From NCBI GenBank assembly GCA_964036155.1, contig OZ038422.1:70827201-70891200 (forward strand): 64,000 nucleotides of DNA, written 5' to 3'. Below the pieces are notes generated by a model that ran no database searches, was not told where the DNA came from, and saw only the letters and a program-made list of their open reading frames with translations. Positions 57,554-64,000 of this stretch are shown in pieces (the stretch's first letter is position 1; each line of letters opens with the position of its first letter). Source of the stretch: Diploscapter coronatus. Its lineage: Eukaryota; Nematoda; Chromadorea; Rhabditida; Rhabditidae. The position numbers were made by a program, and so were the translations under genes.

Positions 57554-60480
57554 CTAAATATTGTTACGAACTGTATGATTATCTGCTGCCAAAAATAACC
57601 TCATGGTTGCATCCAAGTGATCTGGATCTTTGCTGATCCAGAAATCGTCGGTTGGTTTTTCATGCTGATTAATAGAGATAAACTGCACGTGAATATGTGT
57701 AGCATTAGCGATGTGCAACAAGGAATAGCCATAATCGTCACTTCTAGATAATAACTTGAGTTTACTTTTCAAAATGATACCACTCTCACTAACCTAAAAG
57801 CACTCCATTCCAAAGGTTTGCTACTGAATTTAGCAGCTGGTGTGTGACAGCCCTAAGCAAGGAGATGATGTTATGATTACTCAAACTATTTTTGAATTAG
57901 ATATACCGCTGAGCCCGTCAGAATGTATGTCGGTGCAGGTGCATTATGATAGACATCCTTCTGCAATGCAAATTACTGTAGGTCTATCGATTCTTATCTA
58001 TGGCTGGGACGGAATTCCGATTTTTACTCCGAAAAAAAAACTGATTCGGGAGTTTTTAATCAATTCAGGCACTATGAAATTTTGTAAAGTTTGATCCTAA
58101 CTGATTTTCATAGTCCTATTTCTGTCCCGCCATCTTCTGAATCAACTAACTCCAGTATAATACTTCCGATCAGCTACAGGATAGAATCGTTCATAAGCAT
58201 GTTGATGGCCACAGAAGTTTAGATCGACGTGGGACTGGATGTAAGAAGGCTCCAACCCAGGCAAACCTAACGCCCCATTTCGAAGCTGTGAACAGAACGA
58301 TTAATTTCGGCATGTGGATATTTTATCCGCAGAATAAATTTGCTATTTAAAATCTCGTTTCCCATCCAAAGTATTTCAAAATAAAATGTCTTCATGAACT
58401 AACTGAAAAATAATCTTGGAAAGAAAAATGAAACTGCCTCAATTCATAATCAATGAAGAGACTCGACATTTGTTAGACCGGGCGATCTCAGCTGAGCACG
58501 GACTAGATTATTTTTTTTACAATCTGAGCTCAGACGATTTCATAGCCCGAAAAAAAGATCCACGATCTAAGCAGACTGTGCTCACTCTGAGGTAAATTTC
58601 AGCGTGAACACCATCTGAAATTAGGTCAAGAGTGATTGTGCTCTGTCACAGAGAAAAGTTCCCGCATTCCTCTCGCATTCGTCCCTCATTCGTCTCGCAT
58701 TCGTCCCGAGTCGGGAGGAATGCGGGAACTTTTCTCTGTGGTCAATCTCAGTCATTCTCAGTACCATTTCACAGCTGAGTTCATAATTTTTCGGTCTCTA
58801 CCAAAGATGAGCTTCGACTTTGCTAGTAGATGTGGAGGAAGACTTCACCTACGATTTTATTTCCAGATTCATTTTTATCATGTTTTGGTCTTGGTTTTTT
58901 CGATAATACAACGAACTTTCATAAAATCTAAGGGAGTACTAACGAAAGTGTTTTCGAACTCGCTGCAATCGTGGTTATAGTCGACACTGCAGTAGATCGG
59001 ACGATGCTGATAGGTGATAATCCAGGGAACGGATTTCCGTTTGCTCACAGCAGCCTACAAGTTTACTCATGCATTATTCGACCTTCTTCGACGAACTTTC
59101 AGATCAGAGTTCAGCCAATTGTACTGCGTCCAAATCGACTCTTTGCCGTATTCTCGGTCATAGCCGTAAAACTCCGAACTCAATCCGACCCAATGAACTG
59201 GTCCGAGGTCGAAACTGAAGCTGTTCATGTTTCAGAAGGACTTCGGAGTTTGAAACCTGTAGAAGTGGTTATCGTTGAATCCGTTATGGGGCATCCAAAA
59301 GCGCTCTTGAAAATTCGAGAAATTCTTGCCATCGTTTTCATGGTTTCCAGCGATGACCATGTAGGGAATCTGGAGAAAATGCAGCAATATTCGATAAAAT
59401 TCGATTGAACTCAACCGTAGAAAACAAAGGCTCGAATCTTCTCATGTACGCATCGCCTCTTCTGCCATCATCCGTGTGCAAGTCATAGGCGATATCTCCT
59501 GAGTTGTGTAATTGGGTGAATTGAATTCACGTCATTCACCGACCAACATGAATAATGAAATCAAATTGGCCGTTCAGTCCATTTCTGATTATCGCGTCAG
59601 TTGAATTTCCATGTTCATAGCCCAAATCGCCGAAGATGCAAACCTCAAGTTTAACAGATGAATTTTGCGCTTTTTTTTTCGAATTACCCGATAAGACTGG
59701 GGATTTGCAGGAAGCGTTTTGAGTTCGAAAGCTCGACCTTCGATCTTGTAATCTAATACTTGTCAAAATTCAGAGTTTCGTCAAATGAATTCATACAATA
59801 AGTCGTGCTCGGCTTCAAGTTGCTCATCTTCGCCCTATGACTATATCGAGTGACGCTCTAAAATTACGAAATTTCGAAGATGACAACAACTTGAAAACGT
59901 TACTCCGCTAGTCCACTTTTTGATCGACGTTTCGATGGCGACTTGATTCATGTTTTTAACATCAGTTCCATAGTAAACATGATGTAAGCCTCAAAAATGT
60001 TCAAATTTCTAACAAAGACGAATTTCTTAAAATTATAGTCATTAAAAGATCATAATCATTGCTAATAAAATAGAGAAATTTATCTATTTTTTCACGCTAC
60101 ATCAAGGATATTGCACACATTTTGCATTTCTCCTCTCATAACTCCAACCTCCAAGAAACAGCATGCAGCGCGCGAAAAGAGAAAAGATGGCAAATAAAAG
60201 GAAGAAAAAAATAGCCGAGGGAAGAAGGGATGGGGCACGTGTGAAAGCGAGTTGCAAAGAGTGCAACATCCTTATTGTGACGTGAAAATAATACTACGAA
60301 ACAAACAAGAGAAGAAATACTAAACGGAAATGATACTCTACCGTCGTAGAATGTCGTCCAAATCACTGCCATTTCTGAAGTGTCTCCATGGAAAGCGAGA
60401 TGAACTTGCTCAGGCGCAGATGCTATAGCTACTTGCAGAAAGATGGCTAACAAGATGCATGAATGCCAGAACAAACTCAT
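57554..60480 (-). CDS. Purple acid phosphatase-like metallophosphatase (ACP7 type)
   Basis: Secreted binuclear-metal phosphatase. The start at 60480 opens a signal peptide (LFWHSCILLAIFLQVAIASA), then an N-terminal fibronectin-like domain (EQVHLAFHGD, VYYGTD, LKPSTTY). Catalytic metal motifs appear in order on separate exons: FGDLGYEHGN (59660 region), GDIAYDLHTDDGRRGDAYM (59500-59420), AGNHEND (59350), a histidine segment IITYQHRPIYC (58990), and GHQHAYERFYPV (58190). PTYILTGSA joins GCHTPAAKF across a short intron, and the C-terminal HIHVQFIS segment and stop are at 57554. Each motif matches the conserved GD, GDxxY, GNHE, and GHxHxYER blocks of the family. About ten to twelve exons; not all boundaries were fixed. 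Confidence 0.88.
58647..58740. mobile_element. 94-bp element with 26-bp perfect terminal inverted repeats
   Basis: The arm beginning CACAGAGAAAAGTTCCCGCA (58647-58672) is exactly inverted at 58715-58740. The 42-bp loop is made of repeated CATTCGTC units. It lies in an intron of the phosphatase gene. Perfect arms indicate recent insertion or selection for structure; it could also be transcribed as a hairpin. Confidence 0.75.
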
Positions 60481-61948
60481 TGTTTGGAGTCTAAATGAAC
60501 TTTCGAACTGAACAAATCAGAAAAGAAATCATCGAAAATTCAGAGACAAGGAGATTTTTCGAACTGTGTCGTGCTCGATTATAGTTCTTAGTATTTATTG
60601 TCCGACAGTTAAGGTAGCAGTGGTGATACAGTCACTAATAGAATATTAACGATGCAATAATAATCCAAAAAGAGAAGAAGGATGAATAATAACGAGGCCC
60701 TTATATATGCGGGCTGGAATATGGGCATATAGTGAGAATTAAATTTCGGCAATATATTAATTGCCTTTTGTACACGTGTCGGCCCATCTCGACAGATTAT
60801 TAATTCAATGCAAATTAAATCGAAGAAAAATAAAAACGTCACAGACTGGTTGCGACAAACTGCAAGTTTCCACCATTTATCAGCAGTTCATATCAGCAAA
60901 TCTACAAAGATTTTGGTGATAAAGAGAACTAGAAGAGCCACAAGTAATTCCTAATCAGGCGATTGCAAATTTGTCGAAATAAAAAACACAGGAAGTGGCT
61001 GGTTTTTCATCTGTTATCTCTCAAATGAATAGTTCGTAGTTCATTGAGTCGACTCGCATCAGAACTTATTCGATTTGGAAAATACGCAGACGGGTTAAAT
61101 AGTAAATTTCATTTTATTTCAAATAAATATTGCGTCATACGTGGTTTAGTGTCTTGAAAGATCAAATTTTGTTCCAGACTAGTTTGTTGAATCAATATCA
61201 CTATCCTTGTTTCAAATGATAAAAACTCAATGTCTGTCGATAGATTGGAAGTCGTTATTGACTTCGTAATGACGATACTTTGACAATGGAAAACACTGGT
61301 GTTGTAGTTATTAACGGTCGTGGTGAAAGATTCAACATAATGCGTAGATATCTGAATATGTACGATTTTGGTCATTGATAAAATGCAAAAGGTGTTCATA
61401 ACTCTTAAAATTGCGTATTTGATTTGCCTCATCTAACAATAAGTTACCTATCTAATAGTGTAATGTCGCTTTTTTGCTAAATTTTTCGCCAATAAGAGTT
61501 TTCCGATGTCCTGATCATAAATCTGAAGGCAAGGAGTACAACCGTGATATTTCTGCCTTTGGATGCCCATAAAAACTGTTTTACAACGCAAGAAACAACA
61601 TGTGAAATTGAAATTAGCATATACCATACTGTTTAACTATCATCTCTAGTGCATAAATAAAGCGGTTTCATGAATTTCCAAATCCAGGAAGGCTATGGTT
61701 CATTTATTGACTTCAGGTTCCTTATCAGGGCATTTGAAAACCCCTGTTGATGAAAAATTTTTCAGAAAGGGTATAATATAGATGAGCTCTCGTTGTAAAA
61801 CGTTTCTTCGTAGAAAAAAGATGAAATCTGGCAAACTATTATCGTCATTCGATCTTATCTTAAGGTCTATGAAATTTTAGGATTCTTTTCAACAAATACG
61901 GATAAATGAAACAGATAAGTTGAATGCCATGCATCGTTAAATATTCCA
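60481..61948. other. Intergenic region upstream of the phosphatase gene
   Basis: On the minus strand TATATAAG at 60701-60708 sits in CCCGCATATATAAGGGCC and is a good TATA box for the phosphatase gene about 220 nt downstream. A 107-codon minus frame (61109-61432) rich in Ile, Thr and Ser has no known match. AATAAA near 61657 may be incidental. Confidence 0.5.
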
Positions 61949-63674
61949 TTATCGCTCATTATGATAAAACACCGACTTTCTCGTCCGACTCGAAAATGCT
62001 AAAAGCAGCCACGGATGACACAGCGAAATCGCATCTGCGCCGTATGGTATCAAACGATGACCCAGTTGAGACAGGAGCGAAGCTTGACTGTCGATATCAT
62101 CAGCGAAGACCACATTGATTGAATAAAATTTTATTTTTGAGAGACTTATTATATTAAAAACTCGTTTCTTACTGTAGCAACCGCTAGAAAGAGTTGAATG
62201 ATGAAAATGATGAAGCTCATGACGAATAGATTAATTTCCGCCGATTTTCGACCTGTCGCGTTGAGCATCATCAGACGAATTGCAGCAGAGAAATTAGCGA
62301 TCAAAGTTCCGACCGTGGAGATGACGACGAAGAACAATATCCAACGGTACTTGTAATTTGAATCCTGGAATTTCGGATTCATTATTATTTGCTATCATTT
62401 TCACATAGATTAGTGACGAGTAATCTGGACGAAAACCTTACCTCTGCTTGTAATTTTTATCATGGGGATTTTCAAGATAGATTTGATGGTTATTTTTCGT
62501 CCGATTCCGACTTGTTTCATATTTATTTTTTTATTCTGCTTGCTTCCCGAAATTTAGAAAAATCACATTCGCTCTAACTTTTGATAAAGCGATATTTTGA
62601 ATAGGATTCAAGAATTATTGTCTTCTTCCCTTCACTGATTGCATGTCTCAAATTATTACCCTATATACATAAATAAACAATTCGATAATATTTTTTAAAT
62701 CCTCTTAAATTTTTGAAAAAAATTCAAAATAATTGAATTACTGCTTTTGTCCTGGTTTGGAAGCTATCGGTTGCGTTCAAGTAGCTATAATACGCTCGAT
62801 AGATTGCATTCTGTAGCGAAACATGTAGCGGAAGAAGAGTTGCAACGATCACAGCTGGCCACAGAATAATTTTCCAATACTGAAATTAAACATTACCAAG
62901 AAAATGTTGGAATTCTGATAACAGATTTGAAAATTTCTCTTGGAATAGACACAAATATATACCCTACGTATGCCACAGAAATAACTTTTTGAAATAAGTA
63001 ATCGGTAGTGGTGAACGAAGTTTTGGTTTGAAATATTTTCAAAAGTGAAAGTTGAAAATGCAGAGAACCCGTTGAAATCGAAGTCCGTGCACTTTTGGTA
63101 ATCGGATGATTTTAAAAAAATCATTAAGCTTCATAAAGAAATTCATCAAGTACAGCCCTGTTTCCGATCGTGACTTCAGGTTTTTCAAACTTCAAACTCC
63201 GAGCATCCTTGATCAGCACAAAATTTAATAAATTTAGAGCATACTCGTTCATATTTCTGTGGTGCAAATATAGCTGTCATGCGATTGAGACTCGTTATGA
63301 AGATCATCAGAAACTGTTGAATAGCGAACTGGTTTTCGACAGCTCGGAATATCCAAAGGGGAAACGAACCACTCGTTTCTGTCAAACTCAAGAAGAACCA
63401 AGATAAAGAACAATTGCCACAAGTATTTCTGGGAATCTTTATCGTTACAAATGCATTCAGATATGCCCATGCGTTCTAAAATAGCTAATTGAATGGAAAA
63501 ATTCAACATAAATGTATTTGCCATGATGAAGCAGAATATGAACAATTTGAAAAAACTTGATCTGAATTCCTTCCAGTTTAGAATGATAGAAAGCGTGATA
63601 AGAATGTAAAGTAGCAGAGACACAATTCCTATAGAAGCTGAAATAACGAATCCTGGATCTGTTAGAGAAGGCAT
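61949..63674 (-). CDS. Seven-transmembrane serpentine receptor (nematode Srg/Srv-like)
   Basis: Chemoreceptor-type membrane protein. Exons: about 63674-63430 (MPSLTDPGFVIS, helices 1-2), 63390-63245 (helix 3, ending SLNRMTAIFAPQKYER), 62879-62742 (helix 4, WPAVIVATLLPLHV), 62364-62173 (YRWILFFVVISTVGTLIANF and a second helix) and about 62130-61949 (LIPYGADAISLCHPWLLLAF, helix 7, then a short basic tail). The NRMTAI after helix 3 and the PY-D-HPW-LL signature of helix 7 fit the Srg superfamily (srg/srv). Two joins are unresolved: between exons 1 and 2 a frame change would need a 34-nt intron or a sequencing/real frameshift, and the acceptor of the last exon is not obvious. It may therefore be a pseudogene. 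Confidence 0.7.
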
Positions 63675-64000
63675 GTTCAGTTGCGTTCAATGATTTTTCA
63701 AAATAATACAAGTGTTCGATTTATAGAAGTTTAGCGTCTAGTGTCTAATGAATTCCAAATGGTGAATAACTAGAAAATATTAAGAGGTCGAAAATCACAC
63801 ATACACAACGCACACACAAACGAATATAAAATGCACAGCTAAACAGGTGAAATATTTTTAAAAGCATGATTTGTAATAATTGAGACATCTGAATAGTGCG
63901 CGTCTTTAAAGTGTCGTCTGCAAAAAGTTATTTTGAACGATATTGTGGAAAAGGTAGACTGAAAATGTGTTTACTCACAGAATAATTTGATTTCAAAATA
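63675..64000. other. Upstream region of the serpentine receptor
   Basis: A+T-rich sequence with a short CA-rich run at about 63800-63825. No gene was seen up to the window end. Confidence 0.4.

Noticed and set aside
61109..61432. 107-codon minus-strand open frame upstream of the phosphatase
   Set aside because: Composition is Ile/Thr/Ser-rich as for random A+T-rich DNA; no motif or neighbouring exon.

Overview
This is a window of nematode nuclear DNA, A+T-rich, with many short introns (often 44-60 nt) whose acceptors read TTTCAG or close variants. Several start codons sit within about 0-50 nt of an acceptor-like site with no exon needed upstream, as expected if transcripts are spliced-leader trans-spliced. 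The gene content also points to a nematode: a Ground-like (hedgehog-related) protein, an astacin/EGF/CUB protease, a serpentine chemoreceptor, F-box proteins and a WSC-domain xylosyltransferase. I cannot name the species. Exon models were joined by hand from splice sites and reading phase. For sqv-6, ADO, TDRD3, ISCA1, the astacin, the F-box gene, the EGF membrane protein, the Ground-like gene, the 126-aa protein and MPI, the summed exons give an intact frame.

Layout. 1-3430 (-): phosphoacetylglucosamine mutase, 3' end cut by the window edge. 4807-16709 (+): four same-strand genes: protein O-xylosyltransferase (SQV-6 type), a PCO/ADO-family thiol dioxygenase, TDRD3 (RMI1-like OB fold, RGG region, Tudor domain) and mitochondrial ISCA1. 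17611-27866: an inverted duplication. Two diverged F-box/Kelch genes (18280-19538, minus; 25887-27147, plus), each followed by copies of a roughly 0.65 kb repeat, flank an astacin metalloprotease gene (20430-23785, minus). The repeat contains a 95-bp terminal-inverted-repeat element. 28302-31264 (+): an F-box protein with an acidic tail and MITE-like insertions in its introns. 32271-36759 (-): a type I membrane protein with two EGF-like modules and a proline-rich, PPxY-bearing cytoplasmic tail. 39824-40438 (-): a doubtful hypothetical gene. 40769-42781 (+): a Ground-like protein with a clear TATA box. 43746-46592 (-): an ATP-grasp protein. 46593-50362: a long intergenic stretch with purine-rich tracts. 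50363-51350 (+): a 126-aa protein I do not recognise. 52881-57091 (+): mannose-6-phosphate isomerase. 57554-60480 (-): purple-acid-phosphatase-like metallophosphatase. 61949-63674 (-): a serpentine receptor.

How the genes relate. Three genes act in sugar metabolism or glycosylation: AGM/PGM3 supplies GlcNAc-1-phosphate for UDP-GlcNAc, the xylosyltransferase starts glycosaminoglycan chains, and MPI links fructose-6-phosphate to mannose. The first two are divergent and share a 1.4 kb promoter region. The most unusual structure is the inverted duplication around the protease gene, with its associated repeat family. No complete transposase, CRISPR array, rRNA or tRNA gene was recognised.
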